Shown: positions 35,649 through 45,104 of the stretch, one piece after another
How positions within the stretch are numbered: the stretch's first letter is position 1
Layout of the letters: every line of letters begins with the position of its first letter
Assembly (NCBI GenBank): GCA_041395725.1
Contig: JAWKZW010000001.1
Location: 3,416,501 to 3,480,500 of the forward strand
DNA: 64,000 bases
DNA from: Gammaproteobacteria bacterium
GTDB taxonomy: Bacteria; Pseudomonadota; Gammaproteobacteria; Pseudomonadales; Pseudohongiellaceae
Reading direction: 5' to 3'
Position numbers and translations under genes: made by a program
The notes under the pieces: model-generated
Databases searched by the model: none
What the model saw: only the letters and a program-made list of their open reading frames with translations
What the model was told of the DNA's origin: nothing

Positions 35649-38501
35649 TTATTGGCAGGCTTCGCAATCCGGATCATCAATTGAACAGGCCATGGGGACG
35701 CTGGCGGGCCCCGACGAAACCTTGTTCAATGACGAGTCGGATATTGTGGATTTCTCCGTTGTTGTCGCTGCCAGTGCGCGCAGGTAATAAGTGGTCTTCA
35801 GCCCTCGCAGCCAGGCCATGCGGTAGGTGACGTCCAGTTTCTTGCCGCTGGCCCCGGCGATATAAAGATTCAATGACTGGGCCTGGTCAATCCACTTCTG
35901 TCGGCGACTTGCAGCGTCCACCAGCCAGCGCGGTTCCACTTCGAAGGCTGTGGCATAAAGCTGTTTGATGTGCTGGGGGACTCGGTCGATCTTTTCAACA
36001 CTGCCCTCGTAATATTTCAGATCGTTGGCCATGACGTTATCCCACAGGTCGAGGGCTTTCAGATCCTTAACCAGGTAGGGGTTCACCACGGTGAATTCGC
36101 CGGACAGATTGGATTTCACATACAGGTTCTGGTAGGTCGGTTCTATGGACTGGGAAACGCCGCTGATATTGGCAATGGTGGCGGTCGGTGCTATCGCCAT
36201 GACATTGGAATTCCGCATGCCCTTTTCCTGGATTCGCTGCCGCAGGCTGGCCCAGTCAAGGCGTTGCTCCAGGTTGACATCCAGGTAGTCCTTGCCGCGT
36301 TCCTGTTGCAGAAGCTTCAGGGAATCGATTGGTAAAATACCCTGATCCCATAGCGAGCCCCGGTAGGATTCGTAGCAACCACGTTCTTCTGCCAGCTCAC
36401 TGGATGCCTGCAGGGCGTAATAGCTGATTACCTCCATGGATGCATCGGCAAACTCCAGCGCCTGATTGGAAGCATAGGGGATTTTCTGCAGATACAGAGC
36501 GTCCTGAAAGCCCATGATGCCCATGCCAATAGGGCGGTGCTTCATGTTGGAATTCTTGGCTTCCGGTACAGAGTAATAATTGATGTCGATTACGTTATCC
36601 AGCATTCGAATCGCGGTTTTGATTGTTCTCTGCAGCTTTTCCTGGTTGAGTCCATTCTCGTCAACATGGTTGACCAGGTTGATGGACCCCAGATTACAGA
36701 CGGCCACTTCATCTTTGCTGGTATTGAGGGTGATCTCCGTGCACAGATTGGAAGAATGGATAGTCCCCACGTGCTGCTGGGGAGAGCGCACGTTGCAACT
36801 GTCCTTGAATGTGATCCAGGGATGGCCGGTTTCAAACAGCATCGACAGCATCTTGCGCCACAGGCTGGCAGCTTTGACGGTTTTGTAAATCTCCATCTCG
36901 CCGGCTGCCGCCTTGCGCTCGTATTCTTCGTAAGCTTCCTCGAACTCCCTGCCGTGAAGGTCGTGGAGTTCCGGGACGTTGTTCGGTGAAAACAGGGTCC
37001 AGTCCTGGTCGTTAAACACCCGCTTCATGAACAGATCCGGAATCCAGTTGGCGGTGTTCATGTCGTGGGCCCGGCGCCGGTCGTCTCCAGTGTTCTTGCG
37101 CAGTTCGAGAAACTCCTCGATATCCAGGTGCCAGGTTTCCAGGTAAGCACAGACCGCGCCCTTGCGTTTGCCACCCTGGTTGACAGCTACCGCCGTGTCG
37201 TTGACCACCTTGAGAAAAGGTACGACTCCCTGTGATTTTCCGTTAGTTCCCTTGATGTAGGCTCCCAGTGCCCTGACCGGTGTCCAGTCGTTGCCCAGTC
37301 CACCAGCCCATTTCGACAGCATGGCGTTGTCGCGGATAGCCGAGTAGATGCCATACAGGTCGTCGGGGACTGTGGTAAGAAAACACGACGACAGTTGCGG
37401 CCGCATGGTGCCGGAGTTGAATAGCTGCGGGGTGGAGACCATGTAATCGAAACTGGAAATCAGGTTGTAGAACTCGATTGCCCGTTCCTCCCGATTTTCC
37501 TCGTTGCTGGCCAGTCCCATGGCTACACGCATGAAGAATACCTGGGGAAGTTCAAATCGGACGCCGTTACTGTGGATAAAGTAGCGGTCGTAAAGGGTTT
37601 GCAGCCCCAGATAGGTAAACTGCTGGTCGCGTTCAGCCTTGAGAGCCTGACCCAGAACTTCCAGGTTATATTCCAGCAGGTGAGGGGACAGCAATCCTAG
37701 TTCAACCCCTTTTTCGACGTAGGGCTTTAACACCGACGCGTAACGGTAGTGCATTTCCGACTGGGTGGCCTTGTCAGCTACGCCTAGAAAACTCAGGGCC
37801 TCGCTACGCAGCGTATCCATCAACAGGCGCGCCGTGACAAAGGAATAATTGGGATCTTTTTCGACCATTGTGCGGGCAGTCATCACCAGGGAAGTACTCA
37901 CGTCACTCATCTTGACGCCCGGGTACAGGTTCTTAAGTGTCTCGTTATAAATCTCATCGCTGGACACATCTTCCAGACCTTCGCAGGCTTCGCGAATGAC
38001 AGTTTGCAGGCGCTCGGTATCGAGGGGGCCGCGGGTACCGTCCTCAAAGGTGACTTCCAGAGCCGGCCTGTTCGCCACGTCTTTTTTCTGGCGCTGTTCC
38101 CGCTGGCGTGCGCGCTCGGCACGGTACAGGACGTAACTGCGGGCGACGTTATGGTCGCCACTGCGCATCAGGGCCAGCTCCACCTGATCTTGAATGTCCT
38201 CGATATGAATAGTGCCGCCAGAGGGCATCCGGCGCTTGAAGGTGTCCGCAATCTGCTTGCCAAGTGTCAGCACCAGGTCGTGAATTCGGCTGGAGGCCGC
38301 CGCATTACCACCTTCTACCGCCAGATAAGCTTTGGTAATGGCGACGATGATCTTGGATTCATCATAGGAAACCACTGCGCCATTGCGCTTTATGACGCGC
38401 AGTTGTCCCGGTGCCGTGCTGGCGACGGTGTTGCTGCTGGCGGATTTGCTTGACGGAGCGGTAAGGGTGGTATCCCCTGGAGTAGGAACTTCAGTTTGCA
38501 T
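35649..38501 (-). CDS. nrdA: Ribonucleoside-diphosphate reductase alpha subunit (class Ia)
   Basis: NrdA reduces ribonucleoside diphosphates to deoxyribonucleotides. In the 950-residue protein an ATP-cone (residues about 33-125, starting LRVIKRNGAVVSYDESK) gives allosteric control by dATP. The active site is present: Cys in PQLSSCFLT, SNLCTEI (Asn, Cys, Glu), VCNLGSINL and the radical-transfer tyrosines TTYYLRALA. The C-terminus DDPDCEACQ ends with a Cys-x2-Cys redox tail. The length exceeds E. coli NrdA by about 190 residues, partly from the N-terminus. NrdR-like boxes lie upstream. Confidence 0.97.
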   Translation of the reverse strand: MQTEVPTPGDTTLTAPSSKSASSNTVASTAPGQLRVIKRNGAVVSYDESKIIVAITKAYLAVEGGNAAASSRIHDLVLTLGKQIADTFKRRMPSGGTIHIEDIQDQVELALMRSGDHNVARSYVLYRAERARQREQRQKKDVANRPALEVTFEDGTRGPLDTERLQTVIREACEGLEDVSSDEIYNETLKNLYPGVKMSDVSTSLVMTARTMVEKDPNYSFVTARLLMDTLRSEALSFLGVADKATQSEMHYRYASVLKPYVEKGVELGLLSPHLLEYNLEVLGQALKAERDQQFTYLGLQTLYDRYFIHSNGVRFELPQVFFMRVAMGLASNEENREERAIEFYNLISSFDYMVSTPQLFNSGTMRPQLSSCFLTTVPDDLYGIYSAIRDNAMLSKWAGGLGNDWTPVRALGAYIKGTNGKSQGVVPFLKVVNDTAVAVNQGGKRKGAVCAYLETWHLDIEEFLELRKNTGDDRRRAHDMNTANWIPDLFMKRVFNDQDWTLFSPNNVPELHDLHGREFEEAYEEYERKAAAGEMEIYKTVKAASLWRKMLSMLFETGHPWITFKDSCNVRSPQQHVGTIHSSNLCTEITLNTSKDEVAVCNLGSINLVNHVDENGLNQEKLQRTIKTAIRMLDNVIDINYYSVPEAKNSNMKHRPIGMGIMGFQDALYLQKIPYASNQALEFADASMEVISYYALQASSELAEERGCYESYRGSLWDQGILPIDSLKLLQQERGKDYLDVNLEQRLDWASLRQRIQEKGMRNSNVMAIAPTATIANISGVSQSIEPTYQNLYVKSNLSGEFTVVNPYLVKDLKALDLWDNVMANDLKYYEGSVEKIDRVPQHIKQLYATAFEVEPRWLVDAASRRQKWIDQAQSLNLYIAGASGKKLDVTYRMAWLRGLKTTYYLRALAATTTEKSTISDSSLNKVSSGPASVPMACSIDDPDCEACQ

Positions 38502-38727
38502 TTTTTTCTCCGGTGTATTCTTGGGTCTGCGACCTGTGCGCGTTTGCAGATTGTCGTTGTTTGTCTCGGTCTTGTATTACTTGCCTAATGCCCGGTGCGG
38601 GCTGGCGTCTCCTGCTGATTCAAGCTGTCTCGGCCTGTTGGCTGCTGCTTCCTGGCGCTGTACAGCCAGAACGTCGCAGACTGGTGTCGCCGGGCAAAAC
38701 CCGGGTCGGCTAAGCTCTCTGAGCCAT

Positions 38728-38743
38728 ACACTATATATTGTGT
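38728..38743 (-). promoter_or_regulatory. NrdR box candidate 1
   Basis: ACACTATATATTGTGT is a 16-bp near-palindrome that fits the NrdR box recalled from Gammaproteobacteria (ACAC, AT-rich centre, GTGT). It lies 227 bp upstream of the nrdA ATG. NrdR would repress nrdAB when deoxynucleotides are plentiful. No nrdR gene is in the window. Confidence 0.75.
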
Positions 38744-38940
38744 TTTTGCGGCTGGACTTTAGCACTTTTATTCTATTATTTTCAAAGTCGCCGAAGAGCG
38801 GGGGTTGATGCCCGTTGTCCCTGTCTGAAAACTGCTGAAGTCGCTGGGTTCGCCTTTCGAGCGGCTCTGTAAGCGCTCGATATTCCGGGCTTTTTCTGGT
38901 TCTTCCTGACAAGAATCAGCCGGTGATCCTGTCGGCCTGA

Positions 38941-38956
38941 TTACAATATATAGGCA
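38941..38956 (-). promoter_or_regulatory. Degenerate NrdR-like half site
   Basis: TTACAATATATAGGCA keeps ACAATATATAG of the NrdR box but loses the second arm. It is about 213 bp from box 1 and 236 bp from the palindrome core. Function is doubtful. Confidence 0.35.
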
Positions 38957-39170
38957 AGCCGAAAACTACCGCCACAAGATAATGCGGTTGGTAGGCTATT
39001 GCAAGAAGTTTTTTTGTGCAGTAGTTGTGAGTAAGTTGTTAATAGATTCCGGGACTTAGCCACGTTACATCGAGCGCCCTGCAAAGGTGCGCTTCTGCGG
39101 GGCGCAGCCCGGTGCCGGGTCGCATGGCGGGGTGTGCCCAACCTCGTGGCAGGGGTTTGCGCTCAAAATG

Positions 39171-39198
39171 CGCTACCACTATATATAGTGGTAGCGCT
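39171..39198. promoter_or_regulatory. Perfect 28-bp palindrome with NrdR-box core
   Basis: The 28 bases equal their own reverse complement, with no loop. The central 16 (39177-39192) are CCACTATATATAGTGG, close to the NrdR box. The outer arms read GCGCTA and TAGCGC. It lies 70 bp after the argF stop codon and about 670 bp before nrdA. It may bind NrdR or another dimeric repressor, or act as a transcription end structure; no T-run follows on either strand. Confidence 0.65.
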
Positions 39199-39267
39199 CC
39201 GCTGAAAACGGGCGCTGGAGAGGTTTGAATTCAAGCCTTTTTACAACCGGTACGGCTACCCGGGCGG

Positions 39268-40176
39268 TCAATTGAGTAAATTGCTGATACAGAGAAATTC
39301 CAGTAATGCTCTTTGTGAGTGCATACGGTTTTCAGCTTCGTCCCAAACCACGCTATCCGGCGCATCGATTACCCCGGCACTGACTTCCTCACCCCGGTGG
39401 GCCGGCAGGCAATGCATGAACAAAGCCCTGCTGTTGGCCAGCGCCAACAACGCCTCATTGACCTGGTAGGCAGCAAACAGTTGCAGCCGCTGTGACTGCT
39501 CGGATTCCTGCCCCATAGAGGCCCAGACATCTGTGACCACCAGGTCCACGTCTCGGACCGCCTCCTGGGGAGTGCTGCACAGCGAGACCCGATGACTGTG
39601 CTGCTGCACCAGCAGGGGATCCGGCTCATAGCCTTTGGGTGCCGCAATCCTTAATTCGAAATCAAATACTTCCGAGGCATTGATGTAAGACTGGCACATA
39701 TTATTGCCGTCTCCGATCCAGGCGACCGTCTTGCCTGCGATTGAACCGCGATGTTCCTGGAAGGTCTGCACGTCGGCCAGTAACTGGCAGGGGTGGAAGG
39801 AATCGGTCAGGGCGTTGATGACGGGTACTTGAGAATGACTGGCGAATCGCTCCAGCATGCTGTGCTCAAAAGTCCGGATAGCCACGCAGTCCACCATGCG
39901 GGACAGCACTCTGGCGCTGTCTTCCGGTGTTTCTCCGCGGCCCAGCTGCGAATCTTTGTTGGACAGAAAGATCGAACTGCCACCCAGGCGATTCATTGCT
40001 ACTTCGAATGCAACCCTGGTGCGAGTGGAGGACTTGTCGAAAATCAGTGCCAGCGTGCGACCAGCAAGCGCTGTTGAGGGGTCGTCAGCCTGTTTCAGGG
40101 CGCTGGCTCTCTGGACGATTTCCAGTATGTCTTTGCGGGGAAGATCCTTCAGTGTCAGAAAGTGTTGAACTGCCAT
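39268..40176 (-). CDS. argF: Ornithine carbamoyltransferase
   Basis: ArgF makes citrulline from ornithine and carbamoyl phosphate in arginine synthesis. The 302-residue protein shows the carbamoyl phosphate motif [13 protein letters not shown], the [12 protein letters not shown] segment and the ornithine-site [12 protein letters not shown]. The frame is open up to 40257, but the ATG at 40176 ([12 protein letters not shown]) matches the family start and has AGGA upstream. No ArgR box was recognised. Downstream lies the long spacer before nrdA. Confidence 0.95.
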   Translation of the reverse strand: MAVQHFLTLKDLPRKDILEIVQRASALKQADDPSTALAGRTLALIFDKSSTRTRVAFEVAMNRLGGSSIFLSNKDSQLGRGETPEDSARVLSRMVDCVAIRTFEHSMLERFASHSQVPVINALTDSFHPCQLLADVQTFQEHRGSIAGKTVAWIGDGNNMCQSYINASEVFDFELRIAAPKGYEPDPLLVQQHSHRVSLCSTPQEAVRDVDLVVTDVWASMGQESEQSQRLQLFAAYQVNEALLALANSRALFMHCLPAHRGEEVSAGVIDAPDSVVWDEAENRMHSQRALLEFLCISNLLN

Positions 40177-40484
40177 GCTTGATCCTGGTCCAGTAAATAA
40201 AAATGGAGCCGGTTTAACGCCTGGCTCCATAAGAGGGGCTGTGAAGTGTCGCGGCAATTAGGCCTGACACAAAACAAAAAAGGCAGCCATTGCCGCCTGT
40301 TGTCCGTGGATTCTAACGTAAGAGCAGTAACAGGGGCAATTGATCGGGCCACAGTGCGGGGTCTCGTTCTGGATGTTTTGCGGGGCAGGGGTGTTTTTAG
40401 TCAGGTGGGATTGGCAGGTTGGTGGTGCTTTTGGGGCGGCCACGGGGTGGGGGCGGGGTTACATGAGGTGGCTTCGAGCGGCGC

Positions 40485-40621
40485 GGCCGGCAGGGGGTTC
40501 TGTGGGCTGCGGACCGCACCCGTCCCGGGTGCATTCACTCTGAAAAATGCCCTGGAAAGCGGTCATTTTTTGCCGTTCAGCGCTGGTCCTTGATTGTAGC
40601 CCACAGAACCCCCTGCCGGCC
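40485..40621. repeat. 24-bp perfect inverted repeat enclosing 89 bp
   Basis: The left arm (40485-40508, starting GGCCGGCAGGGGG) is exactly inverted in the right arm (40598-40621, ending CCCCCTGCCGGCC). The enclosed sequence carries its own hairpin GCACCC/GGGTGC at about 40516-40532. No target-site duplication is clear at its borders. It could be a small non-autonomous element, an extragenic repeat or a structured RNA. Confidence 0.7.
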
Positions 40622-40813
40622 ACGCCTTGGCACTGAGTCGCACTCATTACTCAGCGACCTCGAGGGAGACCGAAGTGATTGGGAATCGCTGAATACGCAA
40701 TGGAGAAAATAGTGTTAAGAAAGAATTTTCGCATCCTTGCATCAATACACCGAGATTGAAATCTCGCACTGAGCACCACGCCGGGGACCTGACGACGGAG
40801 CAATCAAAACGCA

Positions 40814-40917
40814 GCACCGACTGACCGTAGGAGACCGCTAGCGGGTTCCTGAACGAGGGCGGGAACCCCGGAGGGGTGCAAGTTGCGGAGGAGCAGGTCC
40901 CCCGGCTTGGTGCGGTC
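40814..40917 (+). ncRNA. Possible structured RNA, speculative
   Basis: A closing stem GCACCGA (40814-40820) with TTGGTGC (40907-40913) encloses GGGTTCC (40843-40849) paired with GGAACCC (40862-40868) and a CCCC/GGGG option. An alternative outer pairing is GACCGC (40833-40838) with GCGGTC (40912-40917). It does not match RNase P RNA, tmRNA or 6S RNA as I know them. Function and strand are unproven. Confidence 0.2.
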
Positions 40918-41261
40918 TGTAAAAAAGAGCGCTAACTGGAAAAACTGGAAAAAGCTATAAAAAAAAGCGGAAAAACAAGATCCAGATTCCCTCCCGTGTA
41001 GGGCGGACCAGAACAAGACGCAAGGGGGGGAGCAAACTAAGAGTGAGACACTGCTTCAGCCTGTGCCAGGGGATCATGCCATCAGCAGGGACCTCAGCAC
41101 GACATTGAGAGGTCTTTAACTTGCGGCACGACCGGTGTAAATTCTGTTTCGGCTCCCACCGTCCTGAGTCTGATGATAGCCCGGCGATCCAGCCTCGCAG
41201 GCTGCAGTCAACGGGCGGACAATCAAAAACGCCACGGGTTTCCCGGCTGTCAGAGTGATTT

Positions 41262-42815
41262 ATGAATCCGATTGAATTGAATCTGTTCCACAGCCGGATC
41301 ACAGCCGTATGTGATGAAATGGGCACGGTTCTGCGTCGCACCGCTTTCTCTCCCAATATTAAGGACAGGCTGGATTTTTCCTGTGCTGTATTCGACCCCG
41401 CGGGCAGTCTCTGCGCCCAGGCGGCTCACATTCCGGTTCATCTGGGGAGCATGGCCTATGCCATGCGCGCCATAGTTAACGACCTGGAGTGGGCGCCAGG
41501 TGACACGCTGGTTCTGAACGACCCGTTTCTGGGGGGCACACACCTGCCTGATGTGACTCTGGTTTCGCCAGTTTTCGAGCAGGCTGGCAGAGCCCTTGCC
41601 GGCTTTGTGGCCAATCGCGCCCATCATGCGGATATCGGTTGTGACTCTCCGGGCTCGATGCCGCTCTCTCGCAGTCTGCATGAGGAAGGGCGGATTATCC
41701 CACCGACATTTCTGTTCCGCCAGGGTGAACTGCAGTCGGCCGCCTTGCAGCTTCTAAGTGGCAGGCCGGTGCTGGATACCGATTTCGCGGCTCAGTACAG
41801 CGCCAACAGCAGCGGCGTTCAGCGCCTTCTGGATCTGGTGCAAAGGCTGGGGTTGCCCGGTTATCTGGCCGGGCTTGCTGAGCTCAACGACTATGCCGAC
41901 CGCCTGGCGGGCTCGGCGCTTGAGCAGTTGAGGCCCGGCCGGTACCGATTTCAGGATTTCATGGATGACGACGGAGCGGGCCAGCGGGATATCCCCATCG
42001 CCGTCGAGCTGACTATCGAGCGGGAGCGCGCAACGGTGGATTTTTCAGGTACAGCCGCCCAGGTGCGGGGCAATCTGAACTGCCCTGAATCTGTCGCAGC
42101 GGCTGCGGCCTTCTATGCTTTTCGCTGCCTGATGCCCGACTTCACTCCGGCTTGTGAAGGAGCATTCAGGCGCATAAAGCTGCGGACTGAAGAAGGGTCT
42201 CTGGTAAACGCGTTGCGGCCGGCCGCTGTTGCGGCCGGTAACGTGGAGACCTCTACCCGACTTGTGGATGTCATTTTCGGGGCTCTCGCTCAGGCGCTGC
42301 CGGACCGAATACCCGCTGCCAGTCAGGGCAGCATGAATAATGTGGCCATGGGCCATATCGACCCTCACACCGGTAATCGGTGGGACTATTACGAAACCCT
42401 TGCAGGTGGCACTGGCGCGGGGCCCCATCAGAATGGACTGGATGCCGCTCACAGCCACATGACCAATACATTAAATACACCCGTGGAGAGTGTGGAAATG
42501 CATTATCCGCTGCGAATCAGACGCTATGCATTGCGCCATGGCAGCGGCGGAGGGGGGCAGCGCTGTGGCGGCGAGGGATTGGTTCGGGAATATGAGTTTC
42601 TGGCCGAGGCCCAGGTGAGCCTGCTTACCGAGCGACGCTACCGACCGCCCTGGGGGCTCGCTGGCGGTGAAGCTGGTGCTGCCGGCAAGAATCTGTTGAA
42701 TGGTCGGCTACTGGCGCCTAAGGTCAGCTTCACTGCCCGAACTGGTGACCGCCTGGTAATCGCCACACCGGGGGGTGGCGGGCACGGAGCTGACACAGAT
42801 CCGCCAGCTGTGTAG
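41262..42815 (+). CDS. Hydantoinase B/oxoprolinase family protein, orphan
   Basis: The protein has 517 residues. It shows the HyuB signature throughout: FHSRITAVCDEMGTVLRRTA, FSCAVFDPAG, DTLVLNDPFLGGTHLPDVTL, ANRAHHADIGCDSPGSMP and near the end HPLR-like MHYPLRIRRYALRHGSGGGG and GDRLVIATPGGGG. HyuB is one of two subunits of ATP-dependent hydantoinase or 5-oxoprolinase. No hyuA gene lies on either side, so the partner, if any, is elsewhere. The ATG has a weak ribosome binding site. A pseudogene is unlikely since the reading frame is complete. Confidence 0.9.
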   Translation: MNPIELNLFHSRITAVCDEMGTVLRRTAFSPNIKDRLDFSCAVFDPAGSLCAQAAHIPVHLGSMAYAMRAIVNDLEWAPGDTLVLNDPFLGGTHLPDVTLVSPVFEQAGRALAGFVANRAHHADIGCDSPGSMPLSRSLHEEGRIIPPTFLFRQGELQSAALQLLSGRPVLDTDFAAQYSANSSGVQRLLDLVQRLGLPGYLAGLAELNDYADRLAGSALEQLRPGRYRFQDFMDDDGAGQRDIPIAVELTIERERATVDFSGTAAQVRGNLNCPESVAAAAAFYAFRCLMPDFTPACEGAFRRIKLRTEEGSLVNALRPAAVAAGNVETSTRLVDVIFGALAQALPDRIPAASQGSMNNVAMGHIDPHTGNRWDYYETLAGGTGAGPHQNGLDAAHSHMTNTLNTPVESVEMHYPLRIRRYALRHGSGGGGQRCGGEGLVREYEFLAEAQVSLLTERRYRPPWGLAGGEAGAAGKNLLNGRLLAPKVSFTARTGDRLVIATPGGGGHGADTDPPAV

Positions 42816-42905
42816 AATACCGGCCGACTGCAACTCCCGGATTTCAGCGTTTGAGTTTTCCGGTTTTAACTGTCCGTATCGAACCAAAGACACAGGTAGC
42901 CTACG

Positions 42906-43244
42906 ATGAGTGTTGAAGAAACTATCAAAGACCAGATCAAGTCACACGATATCCTGCTGTACATGAAGGGCAGCCCTGAACAGCCCCAGTGCGGATTTTC
43001 GGCTCAGGTTTCACAAGTTCTCATGGCCTGTGGCAAGAAGTTTGCCTACGTAGATGTGCTGAGCAACCCGGACATCCGTGCGACCCTGCCTCAGATTGCC
43101 AACTGGCCTACTTTTCCTCAGCTATGGATTGATGGAGAACTGGTAGGGGGTTGCGACATCGTGGTTGAAATGTATGAGAAGGGCGAACTGAAATCCCTGA
43201 TCGACAGTGCCGGGTCGGAAAAGCCCGCCAGCGCGGAGTCCTGA
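42906..43244 (+). CDS. grxD: Monothiol glutaredoxin Grx4
   Basis: The 112-residue protein carries the CGFS active site (PEQPQCGFSAQVSQVL) and the downstream LPQIANWPTFPQLWIDGELV and GGCDIVVEMYEKGEL blocks of monothiol glutaredoxins. Grx4 binds a [2Fe-2S] cluster with glutathione and delivers it to target proteins. It is a stand-alone gene, 90 bp after the hydantoinase gene, with a terminator after its stop. Confidence 0.97.
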   Translation: MSVEETIKDQIKSHDILLYMKGSPEQPQCGFSAQVSQVLMACGKKFAYVDVLSNPDIRATLPQIANWPTFPQLWIDGELVGGCDIVVEMYEKGELKSLIDSAGSEKPASAES

Positions 43245-43271
43245 GTACTGAATGGCCGGATAGCAGGGCTG

Positions 43272-43315
43272 CGGTCCTGGCGCATTGTCAGGACCGTCAA
43301 AAAACCCGCGGGTTT
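43272..43315. terminator. Terminator region between grxD and rnt
   Basis: CGGTCCTG (43272-43279) and CAGGACCG (43289-43296) form an 8-bp hairpin. A second perfect 14-bp palindrome, AAACCCGCGGGTTT, follows at 43302-43315. They lie between convergent grxD and rnt and could stop transcription from both sides. Confidence 0.6.
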
Positions 43316-43400
43316 CCTTGCGCTGCCGAGACAGGCCTGCCCATGACGTTGACAAGGTGCCTTGCCGACGGGTTGGTCTGAACACCGGAACGTTGTGCTG

Positions 43401-43422
43401 ATTAATCAGAAGTTCCTTAAAG
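43401..43422. repeat. 22-bp direct repeat, copy A
   Basis: ATTAATCAGAAGTTCCTTAA plus AG is found here and, identically, at 45528-45549 in the same orientation. This copy contains the stop codon of rnt. The two copies bracket rnt and pyrC. Confidence 0.8.
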
Positions 43423-44058
43423 AGGCCAGCCACCCAGATCCTGCCATTTGTTGACTATATGGCAGAATAATTCAGCGGTCCTTTCCGCGTCATAGCGAGC
43501 TGAGTGAGCCAATTCATTCTTGAATTCAATATTTGCCGCCTCACAGGCCCGGGACAGAACCGTCTGCCCGAAGGCGAGACCGCTCAGCGTCGCTGTGTCA
43601 AAACTTGAAAAGGGATGAAACGGATTGCGGTTCAGGTTGTGCCGTGCTGCCGCCGCGTTAATGAATCCGTGGTCAAAATGGGCATTGTGAGCGACAAGGA
43701 TGGCTCGCTTGCAGTGCTGCGTTTTCATACTGCTACGGATAATCTGGAACAGATCCCGAAACACTTCTTTTTCTTCACGGGCGACTCGCAGCGGATGATA
43801 GGGGTCGATCCCGGTGAATTTAAGCGCCGCCTCCTCGATGTTGGAACCGGGAAACGGTTTCACACGATGAAAATAGGTCTGATCAATTTCGAGTCTGCCG
43901 TGGCCATTCATTGCCACAATCACAGCTGCGATTTCCAGAATGGCATCGGTACTGGAATTAAAACCGCCGGTTTCCACATCCACGACTACGGGCAGGTAGG
44001 TTCGGAAACGATCGACAATCAAAGGGTTGCATTCATCTGCATCGACATGTCCATCCAT
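43417..44058 (-). CDS. rnt: Ribonuclease T
   Basis: RNase T trims the CCA end of tRNA and matures other stable RNAs. The 213-residue protein has the DEDDh exonuclease motifs VVVDVETGGFNSSTDAILEI, VAHNAHFDHGF and HSARYDAERTAELF. The ATG overlaps the pyrC stop codon by one base (TGATG), so the two genes are translationally coupled. Its stop codon falls in one copy of a 22-bp repeat. Confidence 0.95.
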   Translation of the reverse strand: MDGHVDADECNPLIVDRFRTYLPVVVDVETGGFNSSTDAILEIAAVIVAMNGHGRLEIDQTYFHRVKPFPGSNIEEAALKFTGIDPYHPLRVAREEKEVFRDLFQIIRSSMKTQHCKRAILVAHNAHFDHGFINAAAARHNLNRNPFHPFSSFDTATLSGLAFGQTVLSRACEAANIEFKNELAHSARYDAERTAELFCHIVNKWQDLGGWPL

Positions 44059-45104
44059 CAGGAATACTCCGAGACACGCCAGCCTATTTTTTCGCCGGCG
44101 CGCAAAGGCACTACCGATGAATCACCCAGCTGATAGCTGCGCGGCACCTGCCACTCGTCTCGGGACAGGGTAATTTTTCCTTCGTTACGTGGCAGGCCGT
44201 AAAAATCCGGGCCATTAAACGCCGCAAAACTTTCCAGCCGGTCGAGGGCGTTGGCGCGATCGAAGACTTCGGTATAAAGTTCCAGTGCGGCGTGAGCACT
44301 GAAGATACCCGCACACCCACAGGCGGTTTCTTTGCTGCCCACGGGATGCGGCGCAGAATCGGTACCGAGAAAGAAACGTCTGTCGCCGCTGGTGGCGGCA
44401 TCAATCAACGCCTGCTGATGGGTGTCGCGTTTAAGAACCGGCAGACAGTAATAGTGCGGCCTGATCCCTCCTGCCAGCATATGGTTGCGGTTGTAAAGCA
44501 GGTGATGCGCAGTCACGGTCGCGGCTACATTCGTTTTCTGCGCGAGAACAAACTGCACGGCCTCGCGTGTTGTGATGTGCTCAAGTACCACTCTGAGCGT
44601 CGGGTAGCGTTGCAGCAGCGGAGACAGAACGGTATCAATAAAGACACTTTCCCGATCGAAGATGTCGACATCGTGATCTGTCACTTCGCCGTGGAATAAC
44701 AGGGGCATTCCCAGTTCGGTCAGGGCTTCCAGAGCCGGGTAGACATTCTCAATGCGCGTCACCCCGTTTTCAGAATTAGTCGTGGCCCCTGCAGGATAAT
44801 ACTTGACCGCGAAAACCAGGCCGCTTTCTGCCGCCTTTCGGATCTCAGCGGCTGCCAGGCGGTCGGTCAGGTAAAGCGTCATTAGCGGCTCAAAATCATT
44901 GCCAGAAGGCACCTGCTGAATGATCCGTTGCCGGTAGGCAGCGGCCGCTGCCAGACTGGTAACGGGCGGTACAAGATTGGGCATGATGATTGCGCGGTTG
45001 AATACCCTGGCGCTGTGCGCCACTGTATGGGTGAGCGCGTCGTCATCCCGGAGGTGGAGATGCCAGTCGTCAGGACGCGTGAGGGTAATGCTGTTGTTGG
45101 TCAT
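44058..45104 (-). CDS. pyrC: Dihydroorotase
   Basis: PyrC closes carbamoyl aspartate to dihydroorotate in pyrimidine synthesis. The 348-residue length and [14 protein letters not shown] with the metal-binding His pair identify the short E. coli-like type. Other blocks are [12 protein letters not shown] (the carboxylated Lys), [25 protein letters not shown] and [15 protein letters not shown]. It is followed by overlapping rnt. AAGGA lies somewhat far (about 12 bases) from the ATG. Confidence 0.97.
   Translation of the reverse strand: MTNNSITLTRPDDWHLHLRDDDALTHTVAHSARVFNRAIIMPNLVPPVTSLAAAAAYRQRIIQQVPSGNDFEPLMTLYLTDRLAAAEIRKAAESGLVFAVKYYPAGATTNSENGVTRIENVYPALEALTELGMPLLFHGEVTDHDVDIFDRESVFIDTVLSPLLQRYPTLRVVLEHITTREAVQFVLAQKTNVAATVTAHHLLYNRNHMLAGGIRPHYYCLPVLKRDTHQQALIDAATSGDRRFFLGTDSAPHPVGSKETACGCAGIFSAHAALELYTEVFDRANALDRLESFAAFNGPDFYGLPRNEGKITLSRDEWQVPRSYQLGDSSVVPLRAGEKIGWRVSEYS

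Larger units (their letters stand above)
38502..39267. other. argF-nrdA spacer with repeated palindromes
   Basis: This 766-bp gap holds no gene that I can support. It carries three sites resembling NrdR boxes, an AT-rich stretch around 38996-39050, and GC-rich potential stems around 39073-39120. It probably contains the nrdAB promoter and regulatory region and the 3' end of the argF transcript. Confidence 0.6.
40177..41261. other. Gene-poor spacer rich in inverted repeats
   Basis: This 1.1-kb gap between divergent argF and the hydantoinase gene contains no convincing gene. It holds a perfect 24-bp inverted repeat (40485-40621), a near-palindrome CGAGATT/AATCTCG at 40751-40766, and a stretch at 40814-40917 that could fold into a branched RNA. 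AT-rich sequence with A-runs lies at 40920-40980. Confidence 0.6.

Noticed and set aside
39171..39198. 28-bp palindrome as a plain intrinsic terminator of argF
   Set aside because: It has no loop and no T-run on either side, and its core fits a regulator site better.
40814..40917. RNase P RNA, tmRNA or 6S RNA in the argF spacer
   Set aside because: None of the conserved blocks I know for these RNAs is present; left as an unnamed candidate.
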